A stretch of 64,000 bases of DNA from Protopterus annectens (Eukaryota; Chordata; Ceratodontiformes; Protopteridae): assembly GCF_019279795.1 (NCBI RefSeq), contig NC_056733.1:1998686079-1998750078 (forward strand), written 5' to 3'. Position 1 is the stretch's first letter, and every line of letters begins with the position of its first letter. A program made the translations under genes and the position numbers. The notes beneath the pieces were generated by a model, which searched no databases, was not told the origin of the DNA, and saw only the letters and a program-made list of their open reading frames with translations. Positions 9,311-20,702 of this stretch are shown here, piece by piece.

Positions 9311-11612
9311 GGTGCAGAATCTGGTTCTCCTGCTGGGACAACAGGGAAGGAGTCGGAGGAAGGTGCCATGGGGCCAAGCGTGACACACTCCTTAAGAGGG
9401 GGTACAAGTGTTGATGTGGCCAGTCTGGTGCAATTAAAATCGTCCTTGGCTTGTCCTGTTTGATCTTTAGTAGTACCTTGGAAAGCAGAGGCAGAGAAGG
9501 AAAGGCATAAACTGATAGGTTTTTCCTGCTGAAGGATACAGCATCCACTCTCCAAGCTAGCTTTGTGGGGAATCCTTGTGCAAAATTTGTCCAATTGATG
9601 GTTCTGGGGGGAGGCAAACACGTCTATATCTGGTCTCCACCATTTGCTTGTCAACATGGTTGAAAATCCTTGGTTCCAGTTTCCACTCGTGTAGGTCCAT
9701 GAGGTTTCTGCTTAGTCCATCTGCCAGTGTATTTAGTTTTCCTGGCAGGAACTGAGCTTGTAGATTCACTTGGTAGCTCAAAGCTGTGTTCCATAATGCC
9801 ACGGCTAGTCTGCAGAGGGGGTAAGAATGTGTACCCCTCTGCTTGTTTATGTACCACATGACAGTGGTGTTGTCCATCTTTACCATTAGCTGTCCTGGAA
9901 GAATGTGGTCCTTGAAGGCTGTCAGAGCATTCTGTACAGCTAACATTTCCTTTTGATTTATGAGTAGGTGCATTTGACTTGGGTTCCATTTGCCCTGAAT
10001 GCACTTCCCTGCCAGGTGAGAACTCCATGCATAGTCTGATGTGTGTGTTAAGGTTTGGCAGCAGGGGGTAGTGTGAATGGTAGTCCCCTGTTTGGTGGCA
10101 GGCCTCTGCCCATCAAAGGAACTCTAGGCGTAAGCAAGGTACGATAGGAATCATTGCTTTTAGATCCTGTGGATGTTGACACCATAGGCTTTTGAGATAC
10201 CATTGCAGTTTCCTCATATGCAGCCTTGCATACAAAATTAGAAGAATGAAGGAGGCCATGAACCCATTTGCCCTGAATGCACTTCCCTGCCAGGTGAGAA
10301 CTCCATGCATAGTCTGATGTGTGTGTTAAGGTTTGGCAGCAGGGGGTAGTGTGAATGGTAGTCCCCTGTTTGGTGGCAGGCCTCTGCCCATCAAAGGAAC
10401 TCTAGGCGTAAGCAAGGTACGATAGGAATCATTGCTTTTAGATCCTGTGAATGTTGACACCATAGGCTTTTGAGATACCATTGCAGTTTCCTCATATGCA
10501 GCCTTGCATACAAAATTAGAAGAATGAAGGAGGCCATGAACCCCAAGGCTTGCAGTATTTGCCTTGCAAATAACTGGGTTTTTGTGGCCACTTGTTTGAA
10601 GTAGGTTGTCAAATTAATCCGTTTCTCTGACATGAGGAAAGCCATCTGGGAAGTTGTATTCAAGCTTGCTCCCAGGAATACAATTTGTTGACAGGGTACC
10701 AGGTGTGATTTCTTTTAGTTTATGATGTACCCCAGACAAGTCAGCACCCTCTGAACAAAGGTCAGATGATTCAAAAGTATGTCCTGGCTTTCTGACTGAA
10801 TTAGACAATCATCCAGGTATAGGTATATTTGAATATTTCTTTGCCTGCAAAATGCAATGACTGGAGCTAGGCAGTTTGTGAATACCCTGGGCGCAGTAGA
10901 TAAGGCAAAGGGCAGTGCAGAGAACTGACAGTGCATGTAGCCTGCTTTGAAGCATAGGTATCTTCTGCAAGATTCCCTGATTGGGATGTGCAGGTAGGCT
11001 TCCTTTAAATCCAGTGTTGCCAACCAGGCATCCTTGCCTAGCATAGGAAGCAACTGGTGAAGAGCTAGCATCTTGAATTTTGGGAAAGCTTTATTTAAGG
11101 TAGAAAGGTCCAGGATAGGACGCCATGAATTGTCTTTTCTGGGTACCAGGAAAAGTCTTTAGTAGAAACCTTGTCCCTTTTCCTCTTCTGGTACAGTTTT
11201 AATAGCCTTTATGCTTAAGAGAGAGTACTTTCTTTTGAGCCTCTGCCCACTGACTTGGGGGTAGATCTGGCAACCGTTTGGGGCTGGTAACATGTGGAAG
11301 TGAAATCTGTATCCTTGGGAAACTATATTTAAAACTCATTTGTCCTGGGTAATGAGTTCCCATTTTTTTGCCTGCAGAGCAATCTTTCTCCCTAAAGGAG
11401 CAGTCAGTTGAGAAATGCTTAGAGGTTTTAAAATTAAGTCATTGAGACAGTTTACCTTAGGGGGAGTCTTACTGCTCCCTGATTTGGGAGTGGGAGCCCC
11501 ACTGCTTAGTCCTGTGCATACCCTGGGACCGAAGCCTGGGTGTTCTGCTGGTTCTGGGGTTTGGACTGAAAAGGCCTGGAAGAGGCAGGAAAGGACCAAT
11601 TCTTAGAGGGCC
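9240..11612 (-). pseudogene. RT-RNase H pseudogene of A2
   Basis: The frame opens inside the end of gag (11599) and runs through RT. RT motifs are ATLDLKEAYLHIP (motif A), LPFALSTAPRVF (motif B) and YLYLDDCL (motif C). RNase H at 9557-9973 has NQKEMLAVQ and MDNTTVMWYIN. A conserved tail with IAPDWP follows at 9240-9620. Breaks include stops near 11336 (TGA in place of Trp), about 11165 and about 10715, a 278-bp tandem duplication that shifts the frame, and frameshifts near 9650. The function would be reverse transcription of the element RNA. Confidence 0.9.
9986..10541. repeat. 278-bp tandem duplication inside A2 pol
   Basis: Two adjacent copies, 9986-10263 and 10264-10541, each running from CCATTTGCCCTG to GCCATGAACC, differ at only one or two positions. 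The unit length is not a multiple of three, so the RT-RNase H frame is destroyed. The near identity indicates a recent duplication, after A2 inserted. Confidence 0.92.
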
Positions 11613-13254
11613 AATGCCTACTAAATCTTGGAGGCTGTACTTGTAGGAAATCTTTAACAGTTTGCATAGATTTAGCTTTTTCCTCCAACTTTTTAAGAAC
11701 TACTTCTGCTTTATTGCCAAACAGGCGGTCCTGATTTAAGGGAGCATCCAGCAATTTAGCTTTAACATGATCTGGCAAGTATTGTTCCTTAAGCCAAGCA
11801 TGCCTTCTAAGTACAGACCCAGTGACAGCAGCCCTGCAAGATGCCTCTAGTGAATCAAAACCACAGTGCAAAGTAAGTTTTCCAACCTGTTCAGCAGAAT
11901 GCATTAAATCTTGAAAATCCTTATTTTCAGCACAATCAGGAATTATCATTTTCTGTTCAAGCAATCCAGTAATATGTTGCTGATACTTTAACATATGAAA
12001 CTGGCAATTTAAGGCCCTAATGGCCAAGGTTGCAGACGTGTATACCTTCTTACCCCATCTATCCAGCGACCTGGAGTCTCTATCAGAGGGGGTAGGATTT
12101 TTGGTAGCATGAATGCCCTAGGGTCCCTGTGAAATGGTCTCAGGATCTGCAGTAGGATTTTTAAAAAGGAACTTGTGAGAGTTAGGAACCCTGTAATATC
12201 TATCAGGTTTTCCGGGAGCAGGAGGTAAAGAGTCAGGGGCCAAGCTAGATTCCAAAAAGGCATCAGCAATGTCTAGTACAGGAGGGATAGCTAAAGGCCT
12301 GTGCTGGGGCAGGAGTAAGAAATCCCTAAGCCTCTTTTTAAAATCAGAGTAATCCTGGCTTTCCCAACGAAAAAGCTCCCTAAGAGTATGCAAGGTTTCA
12401 CCGAAAGAGAAATCCTCTGTGTGTGTGTGGGGGGGGGGGGGTGCAAAGGGAACAGAGTCCTCTGCATCAGAATCCTCATAAGTATATAAGTGTAAATCCT
12501 GGTCATCAGAGGAAACAGAAAATTCAGAATCCTGGTCAGAAGTACCATAAGCAAATTCAGTCCTAGGTTTCTTAGAAGGGGAAGGTTGGTTTCCCCTGAT
12601 TAAAGTAATAAGGTCTTCAGCCATTCTTATCATTTGTTTTTTAGGCATAGAGGCCTGACCATGCGGTCTGGGCGTCTGTTTTCTAGGCATGGTTCGACTT
12701 TTAGGACTTGAAGAAGAAGATGGCGTAGCTTTAATATGCAAGTCAGTAGGTCTGAATACACCCTCAGAAGCCGGTGCCTGCACAGCGGCTCCAGACCCAT
12801 CCAAGGTAGAGACATCCGCAGGTTCCACAGTTGAAGCATCTCGCGGCATACTGGACTCTGAATGGGTCTCAGTAGAGACCTGCGAATCTGAAGTGGCAGA
12901 TAGTATCAGGGGCTGCAAAAGCACCTCACTGAGTACCGGCGAACTGGCGACTGGTTTAGAAGCGTCGTTGGCAGCTTTGGACCTAGGCGGCCTGTCTCTG
13001 TCTTTATCTTTGTGTTTTTTCGGAATCCTGGTAGTCAGATGGCTTACCGAAGACATATCTGGATAATTCAACCGAATACCAAAATATTTAGAAGCGAAAA
13101 TATACAGACAAATAGTTCGTTGATTAAATAAGGCACAAAACCGGCAGCGAGGAACGTCATGGTCAGGGCTTAGGCACGGAATACAGTACGAATGAAAATC
13201 TTTATGAGGTATTTGCTTTCCACAAGAAATACAATTATTGACTTTTACTGACAT
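11506..13254 (-). pseudogene. gag-like ORF1 of A2, one internal stop
   Basis: The start at 13254 begins MSVKVNNCISCG, as in A5. The first 45 residues hold a CxxC...CxxC...CxxC zinc module. A basic segment (KKHKDKDRDRPPRS) follows, then a long Ser/Pro/acidic region, then a C-terminal domain with RRHAWLKEQ and LFGNKAE that is common to the family A copies. The reading frame is open from 13428 to 11506 except for a TAG at 12118 where A3 and A5 have AAG. A GT run plus G-run lies at 12418-12440. The end overlaps the RT frame. Presumed role: RNA or DNA packaging protein. Confidence 0.87.
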
Positions 13255-13392
13255 CAGTTTAGAGCAAGAAAAAGGATCCCCAATGGGGTACTTAGCTTTA
13301 GTTGAAGTCTTTGGTTCTGAAAAACCCGAAAACGAAAATTTCAGGAGTCGGCTGACCGGCACTTGCAAACTGCTTCTGCTTTGGGCACCGCA

Positions 13393-13575
13393 CGGCAAGA
13401 AAGACTGATGTAATGGTGTCGGCTGCATGCTTTATACTCCTGACTACCTGACGTCACAGAAGATGAGACAGCAACCGACGCAGGACCCAAGACTTTGATA
13501 ATCAGGCCGACTAAGGGCTACTGCAAGCAGACAACCCAAATGTAAAGACTGAAACAGTGAAACACGAAGAACATC
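13393..13575. repeat. Left inverted terminal repeat of A2
   Basis: It is the inverted match to 7740-7940. It contains TGACGTCA at 13449-13456 and a TATAAA (minus strand) at 13431-13436, placed to drive gag. Confidence 0.88.
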
Positions 13576-14780
13576 TGGACTGTGGTTCACTTGTGCCAAC
13601 CAACACTGTATTTCTTTTTTCAGGCAAGGGAGAAGGGGCACCCTGTGCTCCAGAGGATGGGAGTGCTGTATCCAGGGTGACCGAAGATACTACTAACTTT
13701 CTCATATGCAGTCTTGCTAAAGGTAGCATGAGGATGGTGGTTGCCATGCAATCTAAGATCCTGAGGAATTGCCTTGCTGTCACATATGTGGAATGGAGGA
13801 CCAGAAGTACATGTTTTGCCAGTGTTTTCACCTTTTGGGGTGGATGGTATGCTTCCATCTGGTCTGAGCATATTCTGCAAGCGATGAAGACAATGACTTG
13901 GGTTGGCTGGAGATGCGATTTTGGGAAGTTTAACTGAAATCCCACGGACTGTAGAAGGAACACTACAATGTGGATGTGGAGCTCGAGGATCTCCTTGCTG
14001 TATGTCTGATCAACATGCCGTCCAGGTACGGGAATATCTGTATTCCCTTTGTCCTGCAATAAACAGTCACTGAGGCCAGACATTTTGTGAAAACTCTGGG
14101 TGCAGTGGAAAGCCCAAATGGCAAGGCAGAAAACTAAGTGGGAAGAGCCCACCAAGAACCTCAGGTATTTTCTGTAAGTTGGTTTTATGGGATGTGGAAA
14201 TAAGCATCCTTTATATCTGAAGTGGTCATGAACCCTTGTGGAAGCAGAAGAGTAGAGAGGGTTGGGGTAGGGTCAACATCCTGAAGGTAGGAACCTTTAA
14301 GAATAGGTTTAGATGGAAGAGGTCCAGAATAGGTCTCCAGGGTCCGTCCTTCAAGGAGACAAGGAAGATCCTGGAGTAGAAGCCTCTTCTTTTTGTGACT
14401 GAGGGAACTGATTTGATGGTGCTCTAAGCCAGAGTTTGCAGCACCAGTTGCATGAGGTGCAACTGTGTAGGAGGCTGTGGGGTGACCTTTCGTTATTTTT
14501 TTTGGGGGGGGGGGCAAGACATGAAATAACCATTCGGGAGGATTGACAGGACCCACTTGTCTGAAGTGATGGTCCACACAGGGAGGCAGTGAGAGAAGCG
14601 AGCTGACATAAGGAAGGAGGGGGGGTGCAAGGAAGGCAGGTAGCCAGATGCTACTTGCCGTGTCTTGAAAGGGCAGTCTCTGGCTAGAGGAGGGAGATGC
14701 TCTAACTGGAGGGGGTGGTTTTCCTTGTAGGCTTCCCAGACCTCAAAAGAGCAACAGGACAAGAGTGTTTCCTTATAAAC
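13576..14780 (-). pseudogene. RT pseudogene of C1
   Basis: The RT N-terminal segment (TSDKWVLSILPNGYF) is at 14493-14762, interrupted by a G-run at 14503-14514 where the frame changes. Motif A reads TTSDIKDAYFHIP near 14185-14220. Motif C near 14015-14040 reads YLDG, so the second Asp is lost. The thumb includes FLRILDCMATTILMLPLARLHMRK near 13700-13780. The fragment is cut by A2 at 13576 and no RNase H follows. The family is distinct from A and B at most positions. Confidence 0.82.
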
Positions 14781-16456
14781 TGGATTTTAGCTTGATAGTT
14801 TCTTTGAAACTTTGGTATGGTGGACACCAGCAAGTATTTAAGGCCCTGCATTTCTTTAACATTTTGCTGCAGTGACTTGAAAAGGTTTCCTACTTTAGAG
14901 CCAAACAATGCTGTATTGCCCAGGGGTGCATCAATAAGCTTTGCCCTAAAATCATTAGGCAGGGGTTGAAGGCGAAGCCAAGAGCATCTACTTAAGATTA
15001 TGCTGATGCTGCTGACCTGGCTAAAGATTCAGCAGCATCATAACTGCACTTTAAAGAGTGCCTGGTAACCTGGGAAGTGAAGGTCAGGAGAGAGGACAGT
15101 GAGGCTTTGGCACAGCAGTCAGGTATATCAGCCAGTTCTTTGGTGGCTGATTCCAGGAGGGACAGGGCATACTTGGCCATGTGCATCTGGTAGTTTGTTG
15201 CCCTGAAAGACAAGGTAGCAGAGGTATAAATCTTCTTACCCAGGCATTCCATTGTTTTGCTGTCCTTATCAGCACGGTGGATGGTGGTAGTGGGTAAAAG
15301 CTTCTAGGCCTTGTTCAAAGATATAGAAATAGTGGCTGGGTCAGCAGGTGAGCAGTTAAGCAAATGCTTAGCAGTGTCAGGCACCTTATAAAGTCAGTCA
15401 GGTCTGCGTGGAGCAGGTGGTTGGGAATCTGGATTAAGTGATGCTGAGGCAAAGGCATCTAGAAAGGCAGGAAGGATAGGTGGAACAGCAGATGGGCTTG
15501 GGGAATCCAAGTGAATGAGGTCCTAGTATCTTTTTTGGACCTCAGTCATTTCAGGGGATTCCCACTTGAAATGATCTTTCAACTTTGAGATAGTTTCCCC
15601 AGAGGTCAAGTCCTCAGCTGGGGAGTCAGGATCGACAGATTCTTCCTCAGGGGAGTCATTCTCCAAGCGGAAAGAAATGTGGGTAGTGTAAGACAAAGAT
15701 TCCTCAGAGGATGAATCTGAAAAGTCTTGCTCTTCCCTCATGCTAGGATCTGAGGTCGGATGCCTATGGTTCAGGAGTAGTGGCAGTATGTTAGGACTCA
15801 TAGAAGAGGTATAAATCAAGACCATGAAGGCATTAGAGAGGCTTTGGCTGAAAGCCTGCCAATCAGGCATGCTTTCGGAAGAGGGAGAGAGATGCCTTCT
15901 TTTGTCTTTCTTTTTAAGGGGCCTAGCAGACATCTGGAGGGGTCTTTAATCCTGAGACTGCAAAAGACCGGAGGGATCCGACGAGCCTTCTGAAAATGCT
16001 GCCCCCCCCTCCCCCCCAGAGGAGACAGAGGTCAGTAAAGCCTCAGTGGATGTGCTCTCACTGTGGGATTCTGCTGCATCCTTGGACGTACCAGCTATAT
16101 CCACTGCAGTGGATCCAGATCCTTCTACCAGGCCGAGGTCCGCCACAGGCTGAGGATCGGACGTTAAGAGGCCCAGCGGAAGAGGTAGGTCGTAAGGTCT
16201 TGGCCTTCTTTTTTGGTGGTTCTGAAGGAACATCGGAGGAGCCCTCCACCCCTAATGCAATTTGCTTAAGGTGTTGATTTTCCAAGTAAAAGTTCAAAGC
16301 ATGCAGGCGGCTACGTAAGGTCTTGGGTACAAATGCCTGACAAATGGGGCAGGCCTTGTAGTCATGCAACTGTCCCAAAGAGGAAAGACACTGATTGTAG
16401 CCATCCTTGTGGGGAATCTGCCAGTTGCACTTACACTTGCTCTTTCTGGATGACAT
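14700..16456 (-). pseudogene. gag-like ORF1 pseudogene of C1
   Basis: The start at 16456 (MSSRKSKCKCNW) was chosen because the following CxC...QIPHKD...C..C module aligns with the N-terminus of family A gag. A basic segment (PPKKKAKT), an acidic/Ser region (15523-15933) and C-terminal pieces (14998-15252 and 14702-14908, the latter with LFGSKVG-like sequence) follow in different frames. Runs of C at 16004-16018 coincide with a frame change. Confidence 0.75.
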
Positions 16457-16519
16457 GAACAGGCAATACAAGTAAAAAAGAAGGACTGAGAGGATCCCCA
16501 ACGGGGTACTTATCTTAAT

Positions 16520-16752
16520 TCTTTGAATCTGACGTCAGCGGTAGCAGAACACCTGGCGTAGGACTGGCGGCTGAAAAGTTCTGAGGGCTGTTGCATGCAG
16601 ATGTAACTTTTATGGCCCACGTTGCCCTCAGCCATGTCAGACGTCCTCTGCACTTCAGAGAGGCTGAAAACTTTTGTAGACTGGCTGTACGTACGGGAGA
16701 CTAGAGAAGTAAACCAATATGTAGAATACTGCAACACTGGAATAGGACATCT
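16520..16752. repeat. Left terminal region of C1
   Basis: It lies upstream of C1 gag on the minus strand. The outer end AGAATACTGCAACACTGGAA matches, inverted, the right ITR and ICR of C1. TGACGTCA occurs at 16530-16537 and GACGTC again near 16639. Confidence 0.62.
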
Positions 16753-18004
16753 CTATGTACCAAGGGGGGGACCATTGGATCAACCCCAGAGATTCCCATT
16801 TTACTACCTGGAGCACAAGGAATTTAACTGGATAAACAGAGGAGTTCATCGGTACATGACTGAAAAGTGGAAAGGTGGAAGGAAATAAAGCAAGAATTAA
16901 AGGAAATATCATTACGTACATGTCGGACAACAAGAGGGGATAAAGACGGCTTAGGCGCAGGGAAATGGAAAATATCATAAAACTACAGTATAAATGGAAA
17001 AGCAGAACCCAGGAAGATTTTTTTTTTAAGGAAAAGGAATACACAGGAAAGATGAGAGAATTTTAATGCAGCAGACAGTGGTCAGTGGTATTTTTCTCAT
17101 ACTCCACTTGCCATGAAAGCTTTGGTAGGCAGATATGGGCAACAGAGTGATCAATTAAGGTATCTTAACAATGGTGAAATAAAATTTACAGATGAAAATT
17201 TTTAAGGCCTGCTTTACAGATTAACATGCATAAGAAAGATCTCTAGAATGTGGACAAACCATCCAATTGCTTTAAAAAAGAGATGGAGGTCCCAAAAGTA
17301 GGAGAGTCAGAAGAAGGAATTACAGACTAAAAATCAAGAGGGATGAGATTAAATCTGCAAGGATAATCTGCAAGGATAAACAAGAGTAAGTAAATCTCAG
17401 TGAACAAACCAAATTCCAATTGATGTATGTAGGGCGAGAGAGAATAAACCGATAGGTATCTGGGGGAAAAAAATAATGAATAGCATTTTAAACAACAAAA
17501 AAATAAAATTAACATTGTAAATGCAGCAAATGCATTCCACAAAAAAATCCAGCTCTGTGGTGTAAACAGAATGCCCGAGCGACAACCAAGCCAAGGCTTG
17601 ATTAGTGGCACAGGTACTCGAGTAGTGGGCCAGAGGAGAGCAGGAGAATGACAAGGTGGAGCCTGCTCCCCTCTCTGCTAAGGAGCATGAGTATCCATGT
17701 GCAAAGGGTGACCAGTGTTAAAATCTATGGGGGAGGCACAGCTAGAAAAATGATTATGTTACATATACTGCAAGGCTCTCAATTTGAAATGAGCAGAACA
17801 CAGGCGGGACTGGGGGGGGGGGGGTTATTTGGTAGTCAAGAAAAAAGTAAACCAAACTTTCCCAGAAAAGTGCATAATGACCATCACAGTTGAGGTGCTC
17901 AATAGACCCTGTGATCCTTAGAGCTAGGTTGCAAGAACTCTGTGCTCCTGGTAGTATTACCATCAAAACTGATTTATGAGGAGGAATCGGAAAGAGAATC
18001 AAAC
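16753..18004. other. Unassigned spacer with a G-run
   Basis: I recognise no gene or repeat family here. The stretch is A-rich on the plus strand, with several frames broken by stops. A pure G-run lies at 17812-17824. The open frame at 16622-16888 starts inside the C1 terminus and is probably fortuitous. Confidence 0.4.
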
Positions 18005-18120
18005 ATTTTAAACTTCCATAAAGGAGGTTCATTTGAAATACTCTGCCACCGCACTTATTACAGGGATACCAGCACCCGCTGCTGTAGCAAGTCCCATGAC
18101 TGTTTTGCTGGCGAGTTCAT
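18005..18120. repeat. Left copy of 116-bp direct repeat flanking the minus-strand LINE
   Basis: It begins ATTTTAAACTTCCATAAAG and ends GCGAGTTCAT, right at the LINE 3' end. It matches 19808-19923 over its whole length with roughly 10 percent differences by eye. Confidence 0.8.
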
Positions 18121-19807
18121 AGGTAGGTACTAGGCCATCAGCCCAAGGGCCTACGTAAGCTTAGCCAACAAGGTTCCCTGGCTTATGCCACCCAAGAAAG
18201 TTATTTTCCTGTGCCACGGTCGAGCAGAGACACAGAATTGATCCCCTGGGTGTATTTCCTATTTCCCATCCACTCATTAAGACTTTTCTTGAAGAGTGCT
18301 AATGAAGAACTTTGCTTGACATAGATGAATAGCCTGTTCCAGAGTATGGTAAGTCTCTGGGACAGAATCTATCCCTCCAGCATGTCCTGTTTATTGTGGT
18401 GACAAGGTTTAGGTCCCTAGAGCGTGTAGCTCAGAGGGTTTGGGATTTCTTTAGGTGTAGCATGTCCAACAGCTCTGGGTTTGACGTAGCTTTATATGTT
18501 AGGCAGAGAACACCTCGGAGTAGGCGATATGCTACGGAGTAAAGCTGGAGTTTGAGACTGTCAGTGTAGGGCATCTGTTTGATGCCAGTAATCCTCTTTG
18601 TAAGGTACTTTTCCGGCCTTTCCAGCTGCTGCAGATGTCTTGTGAGGTACATTTCAAAAGGGGCGTTGTACTCTTATAATGGGTCTAATGAGTGTCGAGT
18701 AGAGGGGAACAATGACATCTTTTTCCTGGATGAGAACCCTTTTATGATGAGGTGTACCACATAGAAGGACTTACTGACTATTGTGTTGATATGACTATCA
18801 AAGGACAGACTACTGTCCACCTGGGTCCCAAGGTCTCTATCACACATTCGGTGTTTAGTAGACTGCTGTCTATGTAGTAGTTCATGGGTACACAGTTTTT
18901 ACCAAAGGGGATGACAATGCACTTTTTGGCATTGAGCTTGAGGCCATGGCTCTGACACCAGGCATCTGTCTCAGCGAGGCCCTTCTGTAGGATTTCCACA
19001 TAATTTGGGGACTCTACTATGGTTCCTACTTTGCAGTCATCTGCGAACTTAGTTAGCCAAAGGCCTTCTGTATTAGCCTGTACTTCAGAGAAGTAGATAC
19101 CAAACAGGAGAGGTCCCAGGACTGAACCCTGTGGTAACCCACTTGTCACTGGTTTGAGGTCAGATTTGGAATCTGCAACTTTTACAATGTGGGTTCTGTC
19201 AGTGATCCAGTTGGCAAACCCATCTTGTGACGTACAGATTTATACCTAGTTTAGTGAGTTTAGCTATAATTCCACAATGGGGGATGCTGTCGAAAGCCTT
19301 GGTGAGGTCAAGATAGGCTGTGTGAACCACCTTACCCTCATCTACAGCATTGGTGACTTTCTCAAAGAAGCCGATCAGGTTCAGGAGGCATGATCTGCCT
19401 TTCACAAACACGAACTGGGTCGGATCCAGAGTTTGGAGGTTACCAATGTCTTTGTTTATAAGTTCCATGATGATACGTTCCATGGCCTTGCAGACCAGGC
19501 TCGTCAGGCTAATAGGGCAATAGTTCCTGGGATCAGTGGTGGCTCCCCCTTTGTGGAGTGGGATAACTGTTGCTGCACGCCATTCAGTGGGCACAAAGCC
19601 TGATGTGAGGCTATAATTGCACATGGTCCTTAGGTGGGGAGCCGGTTCGTTCTGAAGTTAGTGTAAAATGCAACCTGGGATGTTGTCTGGTCCCATGGAT
19701 GCTGTGTTTTTGGCTTTAGAGAGTGCAGCTTTTACCTGTGTAGTTGTGATTACAGGGACTCTGCATTCTTCCTGTATAGATGTGGGCCCTTTAGGGGGTG
19801 AGGGGGG
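18121..19807 (-). mobile_element. 5'-truncated CR1/L2-like LINE
   Basis: This is a non-LTR retrotransposon lacking ORF1 and endonuclease. Its 3' end (GCCTAGTACCTACCTATGA, inverted here at 18118-18136) matches the end of the plus-strand copy near 42221-42240. The 5' truncation falls at 19807, matching position about 40310 of the plus copy. No poly-A tail is present, in keeping with CR1/L2-type elements. It lacks the SINE found in the plus-strand copy and so serves as the empty-site reference. Confidence 0.87.
18431..19760 (-). pseudogene. LINE reverse transcriptase pseudogene
   Basis: The upstream RT part at 19199-19624 has ATVIPLHKGG, PRNYCPISLTSL and a FDSIPH motif A. The downstream part at 18778-19149 has SGLPQGSVLGPLLFGIYF (motif B) and KFADDCKV, with both catalytic Asp residues. 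The C-terminal segment is at 18431-18652 (RHLQQLERPEKYLTKRI). Frameshifts separate the three pieces. The motif set is that of the Jockey/CR1/L2 group. It would prime reverse transcription at the target. Confidence 0.87.
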
Positions 19808-19923
19808 ATTTTAAACTCCCATAATTGAGGTACATTTGAAATACTCTGCCACCTCACTTATTACAGGGATACCAGTACCCGCTGCTGTAGCAAGGCCCAT
19901 GACTGTTTTTCGGGCAAGTTGAC
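19808..19923. repeat. Right copy of 116-bp direct repeat flanking the minus-strand LINE
   Basis: It starts exactly at the LINE 5' truncation point (ATTTTAAACTCCC) and matches 18005-18120. Confidence 0.8.
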
Positions 19924-20395
19924 CCATGTTTAGCCTAGTCAGGCTCAGCCCCACCCCACCCACCAACTCCAAATAAAAGTTGCATGGATGTGCTGTGAGA
20001 GCATATACTCCTCAAAGTGGATAGTGCAGGTCAAACAATGTTGCAGGCAGGGGTGAAACTGACTTAAGATGGAACATACACTGACAATGAAAACTGGCTC
20101 TTGGAATATGGTAACGTTACCTTAATAGTAGATGAAAGAGACAGAAGTTGAACAAGAGGTTGAAAAGTACCAGCTAGGTACAACTGGTCTTACATTCAAC
20201 AAAAAACACAGATTCTGAAAACAGACTTCTTAAATGAGTGCAGGTCTCTCACCTACTCTAGGGCTGCTACTCAGGAGAAGCGTCCCAGGAAGGTGTGGGG
20301 ATATGAGCAGGCATAACTGGGTATCACATTTCTAAACTCTTTACTGGATGATAACATACATGGTCATCTCAACACAACTATGACCTGTAGAAAGA
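19924..20395. other. Unassigned spacer
   Basis: No open frame of note, no recognisable repeat head or terminus, and no similarity to other parts of the window that I could see. Confidence 0.4.
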
Positions 20396-20590
20396 AAATG
20401 TGCTTATAATTTGGCATCCGTGTTGTCCTTCATTCTTCCTCGCAAATGGGTCATGGATCCGATCAGACTACAATGCATTTTCACAGACTTGGATCTGTCT
20501 CGAAGCTCCTCCCTCTACCCACAATGCTCTACCCAAACTTCCTCAGATCGAGTTTACTGCTTAACCTCTAAAGGACAGATGCAGCGAGAG
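20396..20590. repeat. Right inverted terminal repeat of B1
   Basis: It starts AAAATGTGCTTATAATTTGG. The first part is repeated inverted in the ICR (20954-20995). The stretch from TCCTTCATTCTTCC to CAGATCGAGTTT matches the left ITR at 35800-35965 inverted, and resembles the ITRs of B2 and B3. Confidence 0.8.
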
Positions 20591-20702
20591 AAGAAGAAAA
20601 TAACCAGAAGCTTAAACAGGAACCCAAGGTTCCTATGAATGCCACAGGTCCTCTAGGAGTCCTCAGGTAGGGGGGATGGCTGGGAGGGAAGGTGAGGAAG
20701 AA

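Larger units (their letters stand above)
7723..13575 (-). mobile_element. DIRS retrotransposon family A, copy A2, full length with both ITRs and ICR
   Basis: At 5.85 kb this is the complete reference layout for family A in the window: right ITR, ICR, YR, RNase H, RT, gag, left ITR (plus-strand order). The ends are AAAGTACAG at 7723 and CGAAGAACAT at 13573. It is inserted in C1. It carries a 278-bp tandem duplication in pol and several nonsense codons, so it is dead despite being full length. Confidence 0.92.
7016..16752 (-). mobile_element. DIRS retrotransposon family C, copy C1, split by A2
   Basis: This is a third DIRS family, clearly different in sequence from A and B but with the same layout. 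The right ITR starts near 7016 (AAAAGTTGTGC) and the left end lies near 16752 (AATAGGACAT). An ICR at 7290-7440 repeats both outer ends in inverted orientation. A2 is inserted at 7722/13576. The YR sequence left of A2 and the RT sequence right of A2 do not join up, so YR N-terminal and RNase H segments were lost by deletion. All its genes are broken. Confidence 0.82.

Noticed and set aside
13255-13428. N-terminal extension of A2 gag to the first upstream ATG
   Set aside because: This stretch lies in the leader and terminal repeat and is not open in the other family A copies; the start at 13254 is shared by them.
16622-16888. Plus-strand frame of 88 codons at the edge of C1
   Set aside because: Its first half lies in the terminal repeat of C1 and its second half in unrelated flank, so it cannot be an old gene.
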